From Sphingobium lactosutens DS20 (GTDB taxonomy: Bacteria; Pseudomonadota; Alphaproteobacteria; Sphingomonadales; Sphingomonadaceae): a DNA stretch of 64,000 nt. Shown in pieces: positions 34,677 through 50,561 of the stretch (the first letter of the stretch is position 1; each line of letters opens with the position of its first letter). A program made the translations under genes and the position numbers. The stretch covers positions 1 to 64,000 of the forward strand of contig NZ_ATDP01000091.1 in the NCBI RefSeq assembly GCF_000445105.1, given 5' to 3'. The notes under the pieces were generated by a model. That model was not told the DNA's origin. It did no database searches and was given only the letters and a program-made list of their open reading frames with translations.

Positions 34677-35590
34677 AAGCAGCCACGATACTCGAAACCG
34701 TCGGCAACACGCCGCACATCCGGATGCAGCGCCTGTTCGGCGACGCGCAAGTGTGGATCAAGTCGGAACGATCAAACCCCGGCGGGTCGATCAAGGACCG
34801 GATCGCGCTCGCCATGATCGAAGCGGCCGAAGCATCGGGCGAGCTGAAACCGGGCGGTACGATCATCGAGCCGACATCGGGCAATACCGGCGTTGGCCTT
34901 GCCATGGTGGCGGCGGTCAAGGGCTATAAGCTGGTGCTTGTCATGCCTGAAAGCATGTCGATCGAGCGGCGGCGGCTGATGCTGGCCTATGGCGCGAGCT
35001 TTGACCTTACCCCGCGCGAAAAGGGGATGAAGGGCGCGATCGAGCGCGCGCTGGAGCTGGTCGGGCAGACGCCGGGCAGCTGGATGCCGCAGCAGTTCGA
35101 GAACCCCGCCAATATCGACGTGCATGTGCGCACCACCGCGCAGGAGATCCTGGCCGATTTCGCCGATGCGCCGATCGACGCACTGGTGACGGGCGTGGGC
35201 ACGGGCGGCCATATCACCGGCGTGGCCGAGGTGCTGAAAAAACAATGGCCTTCGATGAAGGTCTTTGCCGTCGAACCGACGCTTTCGCCGGTCATCAGCG
35301 GCGGCCAGCCCGGCCCGCACCCGATCCAGGGCATCGGCGCGGGCTTCATTCCTGCAAACCTCCACACGCAACTGCTGGATGGCGTGGTGCAGGTCGATCC
35401 GGCCGATGCTAAGGACTATGCCCGCCGCGCCGCGCGCGAGGAAGGGATGCTGGTGGGCATATCGTCCGGCGCGACGCTGGCGGGGATCGCGCAAAAGCTG
35501 AAAGACATGGCGCCGGGCAGCCGCGTGCTGGGCTTCAACTATGATACGGGCGAGCGATATCTGTCCGTGCCGGACTTCCTGCCGGAATAA
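34673..35590 (+). CDS. cysK: cysteine synthase A (O-acetylserine sulfhydrylase)
   Basis: PLP enzyme of 305 residues converting O-acetylserine and sulfide to cysteine. The PLP Lys is Lys41 in [12 protein letters not shown]. The substrate loop is [20 protein letters not shown], the phosphate-binding loop [12 protein letters not shown], and the Ser contacting the pyridine nitrogen lies in [14 protein letters not shown]. The [12 protein letters not shown] segment is typical of CysK. Its ATG lies within the stop of the MFS gene, so expression is coupled to it. Confidence 0.93.
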   Translation: MKAATILETVGNTPHIRMQRLFGDAQVWIKSERSNPGGSIKDRIALAMIEAAEASGELKPGGTIIEPTSGNTGVGLAMVAAVKGYKLVLVMPESMSIERRRLMLAYGASFDLTPREKGMKGAIERALELVGQTPGSWMPQQFENPANIDVHVRTTAQEILADFADAPIDALVTGVGTGGHITGVAEVLKKQWPSMKVFAVEPTLSPVISGGQPGPHPIQGIGAGFIPANLHTQLLDGVVQVDPADAKDYARRAAREEGMLVGISSGATLAGIAQKLKDMAPGSRVLGFNYDTGERYLSVPDFLPE

Positions 35591-35600
35591 GCCGATCCGC

Positions 35601-36941
35601 ATGGCCGCGCGCGCCGACGCCCCCTCCCCGCTCGCCTGGATTTTCTGGGCGCTGATCCTGATCGGCCTGCCCATGGCGGTGGCCGGGTGGGAGACGCGCG
35701 GTCGGGACGTGGCGCACGGGCCTGGCCCGGCGCGCGCACGCGTGGCGCGCATCGAGCAGCCGCCCAGCCCGCCGCCGCCGGTCGAGCCGGTGGAGGTCTA
35801 TGCGCTGGAACGGGACGAGGCACGCCGGTTCAACGCGGCGGTGCCCTTCTCCAAACTGACCAATCCGGCGGCGCGGCCGTTCGTCTTTGCCGGATCGCCC
35901 GAAGATCTGGCGCGGGCGGTCGATTGCCTGGCAGCGGCGCAAATCTACGAAGCGGGCGACGATGCCACCGGCGAGCAGGCGGTGGCGCAGGTGGTGCTCA
36001 ACCGCGTGCGCCATCCTGCCTTCCCCAAGACGGTATGCGGCGTGGTGTTTCAGGGGCAGGAGCGGCGCACCGGTTGCCAGTTCACCTTCACCTGCGACGG
36101 CGCGCTGGGGCGCACGCCGGGCGCGGCGGCCTGGGACCGGGCGCGCGCGATCGCCAGGGCCGCGCTGGCGGGCAAGGTCTTCAAGCCGGTGGGCTATGCC
36201 ACCCATTATCATACCGACTGGGTCGTGCCCTATTGGAGCGGCAGCCTGGACAAGATTGCGGCCGTGGGCACGCATCTCTTCTTTCGCTGGCGCGGATGGT
36301 GGGGGACGCCGCCCGCCTTTCGCTTCGGGCGCGAGGGCGGTGAACCGCTGATCGGCAAGATCGCCCGGCTGTCGCCCGCACATGAGGGCGGCGAGGTGCC
36401 GACAATGGGGCAGGACGCGCCGATCGGCACGGCGGGCGGCCTGGAGGCGCTGGTGACGCAGCCGCGCAAGGCGATTGGCGCGGATATGCTGGGCAAGTCG
36501 GTCGCGGGCGTCAAGCTGGCGGTGCTGGGGCCGGACGGCAAGAGTTTCCTGGTCGAATTGCCGGGCGGCGGATCGCCAGACAGCTGGCCCGCGCTCGCCC
36601 GCACATTCTGCGCCGGGCGGCTGGAATGCCGGATCATGGCATGGAGGGCGGGCGCGACACCGGCGAAGCTGCCGCTGACCGATCCACAGCTCGACGCGAT
36701 GAGCTTTGCCTATATCCATGACGCGGGCAGCGGATTGCAGCGCGCGCTGTGGAATTGCGAGCAGACGCCCCGGCCCAAGGACCAGTGTATGCGGCGGCGG
36801 GTGACGCCCCCTTCCTCACCGGCCCCTGCCCCGCCCGCCGATGCCGGGCTGGCCGGGGTGCGCAAGAAGGAGCGGTTCGAAACGGTCACGATCGCGCCCT
36901 TGGCCGCGCCGTCGCCCCCATCCCAGTCGCGACAGGAATAA
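35601..36941 (+). CDS. cell wall hydrolase, SleB family, with long C-terminal extension
   Basis: Protein of 446 residues with an N-terminal membrane helix (LAWIFWALILIGLPMAVAGW) and a Pro/Val-rich linker. A hydrolase_2 (SleB/CwlJ) domain follows at about residues 110-235: AAAQIYEAGDDATGEQAVAQ with the presumed catalytic Glu, VVLNRVRHPAFPKTVCGVVF, CQFTFTCDG, then THYHTDWVVPYWSGSLDKIA. SleB-type enzymes cut peptidoglycan; in non-sporing bacteria they serve envelope remodelling. The C-terminal 180 residues (from about GEPLIGKIARLSPAHEG) match no domain I recognise. It begins 10 bases after cysK, so it may be cotranscribed. Confidence 0.85.
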   Translation: MAARADAPSPLAWIFWALILIGLPMAVAGWETRGRDVAHGPGPARARVARIEQPPSPPPPVEPVEVYALERDEARRFNAAVPFSKLTNPAARPFVFAGSPEDLARAVDCLAAAQIYEAGDDATGEQAVAQVVLNRVRHPAFPKTVCGVVFQGQERRTGCQFTFTCDGALGRTPGAAAWDRARAIARAALAGKVFKPVGYATHYHTDWVVPYWSGSLDKIAAVGTHLFFRWRGWWGTPPAFRFGREGGEPLIGKIARLSPAHEGGEVPTMGQDAPIGTAGGLEALVTQPRKAIGADMLGKSVAGVKLAVLGPDGKSFLVELPGGGSPDSWPALARTFCAGRLECRIMAWRAGATPAKLPLTDPQLDAMSFAYIHDAGSGLQRALWNCEQTPRPKDQCMRRRVTPPSSPAPAPPADAGLAGVRKKERFETVTIAPLAAPSPPSQSRQE

Positions 36942-37012
36942 GCTGCGATTGCCGTAGCGGATACCGCGATTGTTCTCGTTACGGTATAGCATCACGACAA
37001 TATGGGGGCTTC

Positions 37013-38341
37013 ATGGTTACGCGACGGCATTTTCTGGGGGGATCGGCCGGCGCGGTCGGGCTGGCCATGGGCGCAGCGGCCAGCGCGCAAAATGCCGGCG
37101 CGGCGGACGACTGGCCGGTCGATCCGCCCTTTCGCTTTACCGGCGACATGGACAATTTCGACGCCGCGCAGAGTGCGCTGGCGGCGCTTTATGATGTGCG
37201 GCGGGATTTTGCGACATTCGATGCAGCTTATTATGGTGCGATGACCCGGCCGGTGGAGGCGGCCTATCGCGCGCGGTCACACTGGGTGAACCGCAATCAT
37301 GCATTGTTCCTGCGCGGCGGATCGCCGGGGCATCCGCGCGACGCCGAACTGGATGCGTCGCGCACGGCGGTGGCGCGGATGCTGGGCGCGGGGATGGACG
37401 AGATCGCCCTGTCGGCCGGCGGCACGGAGGCGCTCTACGCCCTCATCGCCAATTATGCGCCGTTGCAGCCCGGCGACGCGGTGATCTACGCCGATGTCGA
37501 TTATGACGAAATGCAGTTCGCCTGCGACTATCTGGCGCAAAGCCGGGGCGCACGGCTGGTGCGGTTCGACCTGCCCGAGCCGCATAGCGAGGCGAATATC
37601 CTGGCGGCTTATGACAAGATATTGAAGGATACGCCGCGCGCAAAACTGCTGCTGCTGACCCATTTGTCGAACCGCAACGGGCTGGTGCCGCCGGTCAAGG
37701 CGGTCGTCGCCATGGCCAAGGCGCGCGGCGTCGACGTCATTCTGGACAGCGCGCAGGCGGTGGGGCACCTGCCCTTCACGGCCGCTGACACGGGCGCGGA
37801 CTTTATCGGCTTTTCGCTGCACAAATGGCTGGCCGCGCCCTTGGGTACGGGCGGCATCTATATCGCGAAGGATCGGTTGCAGGACATAAAGCCATGGCTG
37901 GGCAATCGCATCCATGATGCCGATGACATTCGCGCGCGCATCCCGACCGGGACGGTCGATTTCGCCGCGCGTCTGACCGTGCCTGCGGCCATCGCGATGC
38001 AGGATGCGATCGGGCTGGAGGCCAAGCATCGCCATCTGCTGCGCCTGCGCGATTATTGGGTGGAGCGCGTGCGCGACGTTCCGGGGCTGGAGATGCTGCT
38101 GCCCGACGAGCCGGGGCGCTATGGCGCAGTGAGCGCATTTCGGCTGCCGGGGATGAGCGGGCCGGACGACGCGAAGAAGGCGGCCGGACTGTTCCTCGAC
38201 AAATATCGCCTGCTGGTGGTGGCGAAGGCGGGGCTGGCGAGCGGACCGGTGCTGCGGGTGACGCCTGCCCTGTTCAACAGCCGCGCCGAACTGGACCGGC
38301 TGGTGGCGGCGATCATTGCCGAGCGCGGCCTGTTTGCCTGA
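37013..38341 (+). CDS. Tat-exported class V aminotransferase-like PLP enzyme
   Basis: Protein of 442 residues. It starts with a twin-arginine signal (MVTRRHFLGGSAGAVGLAMG) cleaved near ASAQN. The fold is aminotransferase class V (isopenicillin N epimerase/cysteine desulfurase-like): ALSAGGTEALYALIANYAPL binds the cofactor phosphate, Asp and Gln lie in VDVILDSAQAVGHL, and the PLP Lys lies in IGFSLHKWLAAPLGTGGIYI. These residues are complete, so it should be active. Export of a folded PLP enzyme through Tat is the striking point. The reaction and substrate are not predictable. It precedes rpoB with its own probable promoter and has no obvious partners. Confidence 0.86.
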   Translation: MVTRRHFLGGSAGAVGLAMGAAASAQNAGAADDWPVDPPFRFTGDMDNFDAAQSALAALYDVRRDFATFDAAYYGAMTRPVEAAYRARSHWVNRNHALFLRGGSPGHPRDAELDASRTAVARMLGAGMDEIALSAGGTEALYALIANYAPLQPGDAVIYADVDYDEMQFACDYLAQSRGARLVRFDLPEPHSEANILAAYDKILKDTPRAKLLLLTHLSNRNGLVPPVKAVVAMAKARGVDVILDSAQAVGHLPFTAADTGADFIGFSLHKWLAAPLGTGGIYIAKDRLQDIKPWLGNRIHDADDIRARIPTGTVDFAARLTVPAAIAMQDAIGLEAKHRHLLRLRDYWVERVRDVPGLEMLLPDEPGRYGAVSAFRLPGMSGPDDAKKAAGLFLDKYRLLVVAKAGLASGPVLRVTPALFNSRAELDRLVAAIIAERGLFA

Positions 38342-38683
38342 CTACGCCCATGAAACCGACTGAGACTTTGCGCGTTCCCCCTCTTCACAAGTCCCCTGCC
38401 CCGGACTATATGGGCGGTTCGCAAGTCGGCGAATGATGGCCCATGGCCTTTGTACGCCGCGCCCGGATCGCTCGGGAGCCTTGGCCGCGTTGCGCACGGT
38501 CAATGGCAGGAATAGGGCGATTCCCCCGGGTTACTCAGACGCTGCAGTGCGGATCGGACAGTCCCGGCCCGCACTTTTTTGCGTGGGCTGAACGGGGCGA
38601 ATCGCCCTTTTCCCGCTCACGGATCGGCTGAATTTTCGCTGCGATGCGAAAATATGCGACGAATTACTCAAGGCAGGATACGC
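38342..38683 (+). promoter_or_regulatory. rpoB upstream leader with two small palindromes
   Basis: This 342-bp stretch holds no gene that I can support. It must contain the rpoBC promoter because no ribosomal protein genes (rplJ, rplL) precede rpoB here. Two structures stand out: GGGCGAATCGCCC followed by TTTT (about 38595-38611), a mini terminator-like hairpin, and the perfect 8-bp inverted repeat ATTTTCGC/GCGAAAAT (38632-38653) close to the ribosome site. They could provide attenuation or autogenous control. I could not fix -35/-10 boxes with confidence. Confidence 0.45.
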
Positions 38684-42847
<4,164 letters not shown>

Positions 42848-42866
42848 GCCGGGCCCGATGCAATTA

Positions 42867-42989
42867 CCGTTCGTCCTGAGCAGCCATTGAGCGAAGTCGA
42901 GCCGAAGACGACCGCAAGGTCAAATGGCGTATCGAAGGACCCTTCGATACGGGACTTCGACAAGCTCAATCCCTACTCAGGGCGAACGG
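42867..42989. repeat. dispersed palindromic repeat, copy 2 (between rpoB and rpoC)
   Basis: Begins CCGTTCGTCCTGAGCAGCCA and ends CTCAGGGCGAACGG, the inverted form of its start. It shares the core CATTGAGCGAAGTCGA and TATCGAAGG-ACCCTTCGATAC with the copy at 14047-14120 but is about 50 bases longer, with an extra GACTTCGACAAGCTC segment. It can fold into a long stem-loop inside the rpoBC transcript. Confidence 0.85.
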
Positions 42990-43031
42990 ACGAAGATTTG
43001 AACCTCAAGCCTTTGGCTTAGGAGCTAAAAA

Positions 43032-47318
<4,287 letters not shown>

Positions 47319-47336
47319 GCCCCTTTGAAAAGGACG

Positions 47337-47433
47337 GAGCCGCACCCTATCTAGAGTGCGGCTCCCAAGCCCCCCGCGCCGTCACAGGCGCAAAAAGAGC
47401 CCGCCGATGCAGCAATGCGCCGGCGGGCTTTTG
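47337..47433 (+). terminator. tandem hairpins ending the rpoBC transcript
   Basis: The first hairpin is GAGCCGCAC/GTGCGGCTC, a perfect 9-bp stem (47337-47364). The second is AGCCCGCCG (47398-47406) with CGGCGGGCT (47421-47429) followed by TTTTG, a standard intrinsic terminator. The second is the stronger one and faces the convergently oriented lyase-like gene. Confidence 0.88.
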
Positions 47434-47502
47434 TTATATGCTGTAGTCGGCTGTCAGCGGTCGAGCCGCGTATCGTTTAGCTATCACTACCGGAAATTTT
47501 AA

Positions 47503-48405
47503 TTATCGGGGTCGGACTACTTTAACATCGTCAAAGTAAACTGACTGTCGGCCACTCTTATCTGGGGTTCGATAAATCCCAAGATCAATTCCAACCGTGT
47601 CCGAAGAGCCATATTTTTTTGGAGAGAAGCCGATAGGACCATTGTAGTTGACCTTTTGGTCTCCATTAACCCGAAACCTGATATTTCCCTGTGGCTGATC
47701 GTTTCCACCCTTCAACGCAAACGACAGATCAAACCTATACCACTCTCCTATTTTCATTTTTCCTCGATATAGGACAGTCTTATCTCGACGATCATAATAT
47801 CTAAATTTGTTGGCGCCGGGATATCTTACGGATAATACAAATTCCTGATACTGAGAACTTTTGTCGGCTCTTCTGCTCTTTGGAACCATGTTGAGAGATA
47901 TAATCGGTCCGGCTGGGACATAGTCCATCTTTGCCGATCGAGATTTATCTGGGAGGGTCTGAGACACTTGAAAATGCAGCAAGTTATGAATTGGCGTGGA
48001 ATAACCTGCACCTAACTTCATGGCGAAACTCACATTGGTTACGCGACCGTCGTTAATCCGGATAATGCCATTCTGCCCTCCAGGCACCTTTTTGTGATGC
48101 GACCAAATATTGAATAGGATTTTGTTTTTCTTCGAGTTTGGAGCTGAAGGCGCCATCGAAAGCCGAAGACACTTTGGGGGCGAATAGCACCTCGATGAGG
48201 ATATTTGCGGAGCGCCGTCCAGTCTCGTCCCGGGATCGATAGTAGCATCAATAGACCCTCCAGGAGTAATCACCTTCGGAAGTTTCCGCCCCTCGACTTT
48301 TGCGCCATCATCGAAATTCAGCAGCCTCTCAGCGGATGGTTGCTGGGCTAGAGCCAAAGTCTGACATGAACCAGCGGCGAGGCCAATTGCAAACATGCGC
48401 AACAT
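47503..48405 (-). CDS. secreted polysaccharide lyase-like protein (heparin-lyase I fold)
   Basis: Exported protein of 300 residues with a signal peptide (MLRMFAIGLAAGSCQTLALA, cut before QQPS). The beta-jelly-roll pattern agrees with the polysaccharide lyase/alginate-lyase-like family PF14099: KIGEWYRFDLSFALKGG, IRFRVNGDQKVNYNGPIGF and the end GIDLGIYRTPDKSGRQSVYF then DDVKVVRP. A role in trimming or releasing the surface polysaccharide made by the neighbouring genes is inferred. Base composition is clearly more AT-rich than the rpoBC side. It is divergent from the GT61 gene. Activity is uncertain, because I cannot point to verified catalytic residues. Confidence 0.68.
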   Translation of the reverse strand: MLRMFAIGLAAGSCQTLALAQQPSAERLLNFDDGAKVEGRKLPKVITPGGSIDATIDPGTRLDGAPQISSSRCYSPPKCLRLSMAPSAPNSKKNKILFNIWSHHKKVPGGQNGIIRINDGRVTNVSFAMKLGAGYSTPIHNLLHFQVSQTLPDKSRSAKMDYVPAGPIISLNMVPKSRRADKSSQYQEFVLSVRYPGANKFRYYDRRDKTVLYRGKMKIGEWYRFDLSFALKGGNDQPQGNIRFRVNGDQKVNYNGPIGFSPKKYGSSDTVGIDLGIYRTPDKSGRQSVYFDDVKVVRPR

Positions 48406-48488
48406 TCAACGTCTCCTTCGCAAGCAGAACGCGGAAATGTGAGAGATTATCCGTTGCTGCGCTCGCAAGCAGATTATATGTCAAAAAA

Positions 48489-49601
48489 ATGCAGGCATCA
48501 CCGCGTCCATTGTCGATCCAAACAGCCAAGAACAGCAGTGTTCATCCATATCACTTTGAAAAGGGCAAATTTATTGGCGGATTTGCCTCTGAGGACGTAC
48601 TTGAAAATGCGCGAATGCCTGGAATCCCCAGCCCCAGGGACATTCCACTAACAGATTCGCCCCGACCCAACCGTCGCTATGAAGGGCGCTATCTTTTCGC
48701 CGGCCCGCTATGGAACCACTTTGGTCACGTTTTGGTCGATTGCATACACCGCCTATGGGCGCTGTTGGAAAAACCAGACCGATATGAAGCCATCGTGTTC
48801 GCCAATGTCCAAAACTTGCGGGCTCGCAGCGTCCCCCAAATCCCTTCTTTTGTCCCTCCTCTGCTAGACCTTATGGGGCTCCCCGCAATACCCATAATCT
48901 TCGTCGATGAGGCTACTGAATTTGAAATACTGGATATCCCAGAGCTTGGGAGCATTTATAAAATAGGCTTATCTCCAGCGTATCGACCCTACTTAAAGCG
49001 CTATCAAGAGGCCATAACTAAGAGGACCGCGCTCTTTCGTGAAAAGACGCCCACCAGAATTTTTTATGGCCGCGGACACGCGCTGCGCGATGGGGGCGTC
49101 ATCGGCTCCTCATATTTCGAAAAATCACTAAAACATGCGGGATTTTTATCTTGCGTGCCAGAAGACCTAAGTCTCCGTCTACAATTTGCTTATCTTCTTC
49201 AAGCTGAAGAAATTATTTTTGAAGAAGGAAGTTCAATCCATCTAACTGAGTTACTACATGAAGTTAAATCGAATGTCCGGATACTTCCTCGACGTCCTAA
49301 TCCTCACGTTTTTCAGACAGCTTTAACTCCGAGATGTTCAGTCTATCAGGTATTGGCAAAGCCAAACAATATCATCCAACTTCCCGACCGTAATGGGAAT
49401 ATGTCTCCTGCATCACTGACATTTTATAAAGATCATGAGGCAGTGTATAATGAACTTTCCAAGATTTTTGATTTACCAGATTTCGACAAATCGCTCTATG
49501 AGACTTTAGAACTTCGGGATTTAAAAGCCGCCCCAGTAAAAAGCCCGAGCATATTGAAACAAAGATTAAATATGATCCGAAATTATCGGGAAGAGACTTA
49601 A
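48489..49601 (+). CDS. GT61-family glycosyltransferase (DUF563)
   Basis: Putative glycosyltransferase of about 370 residues. The family mark is FAGPLWNHFGHVLVDCIHRL, the N-terminal His-containing segment of GT61, followed later by TRIFYGRGHALRDGG and the C-terminal LLQAEEIIFEEGSSIHLTEL motif usual in the nucleotide-sugar-binding half. No signal peptide is seen; it should be cytoplasmic. The frame is open to 48300, but that part lies opposite the lyase-like gene, so the ATG at 48489 is taken; no clear ribosome site supports it. The gene is AT-rich and its stop abuts the stop of the sulfotransferase-like gene (49601/49602). Confidence 0.75.
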   Translation: MQASPRPLSIQTAKNSSVHPYHFEKGKFIGGFASEDVLENARMPGIPSPRDIPLTDSPRPNRRYEGRYLFAGPLWNHFGHVLVDCIHRLWALLEKPDRYEAIVFANVQNLRARSVPQIPSFVPPLLDLMGLPAIPIIFVDEATEFEILDIPELGSIYKIGLSPAYRPYLKRYQEAITKRTALFREKTPTRIFYGRGHALRDGGVIGSSYFEKSLKHAGFLSCVPEDLSLRLQFAYLLQAEEIIFEEGSSIHLTELLHEVKSNVRILPRRPNPHVFQTALTPRCSVYQVLAKPNNIIQLPDRNGNMSPASLTFYKDHEAVYNELSKIFDLPDFDKSLYETLELRDLKAAPVKSPSILKQRLNMIRNYREET

Positions 49602-50525
49602 TTAAATTCTCATCAATTTTGGCAGCATAGATTGCGCAATAATCCTTAACTGATCGACATTGAGTGAAAGCTGAGGTTCGCATCCTATTGGTAACTCGTA
49701 CTCCAGTCGGAGCGCTTGGCTATTTGGGATAAGACTATTGATCTCATCGACAGTTTTTTGCGTGCGGTTTACAAAATCTGCCCAACACTGTTGTGATGGC
49801 TTAATTGCATCCGCTTTCAAATCGGGCAATTGCTCACAAACGATGTCCGAAAACAAATCCCCAGATTTGCCAAAAACTTTATTTACTTCCTGCTGGAAAA
49901 CAAGCTCTGCGTACGTGAGAGATCTGTTAACTACAGGGTAGGGAACCGAATACACTTCATCTGAATTGAGCCACCGTGCTAAGACGCGCGACACCTCTTT
50001 CTTACAATTGGAATAATTATATACGGACAGAGTAATCTCAGGATGTTGAAGTATCTTCTTTATAAAGACTTCGACACTCCTGAAAAAATTAAAATGCTCG
50101 ATATATTCATCCATCGCACCAGCATAGCCACTGCGTTTAACAGCCTGTTGATACGAAGATGAAAGCATCTCATCCGGGTTACGGACAAACAAAAGCACAT
50201 TGATGCCTTCGTAATGCTCCGACAATGCCGTGATATTTTTACGATTCAGCCAATTCTTTTCCAAAGCAAATAAAAATTCGGAGCTGTACAGCGTAGACGA
50301 TGTATAGTCTCCACGCGTTACATGCGACACGTCTCCAGGATTTTTTAAAAAAATCGAGCCATTGCCGGAGGATATTTTTCCTTCAGACGACCGGTCGCTA
50401 TCTAATACCGGATACAGAATAGAGAGATCTTGTTTCAGCTTGTCGCGATGAGTGGACAATATGGACTGAATATAGCTGCTGCCAGTTTTTCCGTGCCCAA
50501 CATGCAGAAACAATTCTCTTTTCAT
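49602..50525 (-). CDS. sulfotransferase-like protein
   Basis: Protein of 307 residues starting MKRELFLHVGHGKTGSSYIQ. The loop HVGHGKTGSSYIQSIL corresponds to the PAPS 5'-phosphosulfate-binding P-loop of bacterial carbohydrate sulfotransferases. NVLLFVRNPDEMLSSSYQQA supplies the 3'-phosphate-binding Arg and Ser, and YNYSNCKKEV and the late acidic segment fit the same fold. It has no signal peptide. It would sulfate a glycan intermediate, in line with a second sulfotransferase at 59421. AT-rich composition and its convergent position with the GT61 gene suggest that the two came with a laterally acquired block. Confidence 0.72.
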   Translation of the reverse strand: MKRELFLHVGHGKTGSSYIQSILSTHRDKLKQDLSILYPVLDSDRSSEGKISSGNGSIFLKNPGDVSHVTRGDYTSSTLYSSEFLFALEKNWLNRKNITALSEHYEGINVLLFVRNPDEMLSSSYQQAVKRSGYAGAMDEYIEHFNFFRSVEVFIKKILQHPEITLSVYNYSNCKKEVSRVLARWLNSDEVYSVPYPVVNRSLTYAELVFQQEVNKVFGKSGDLFSDIVCEQLPDLKADAIKPSQQCWADFVNRTQKTVDEINSLIPNSQALRLEYELPIGCEPQLSLNVDQLRIIAQSMLPKLMRI

Positions 50526-50561
50526 TGACCCCCGACCTTGAAAATATAAACGCTGTTCGGG

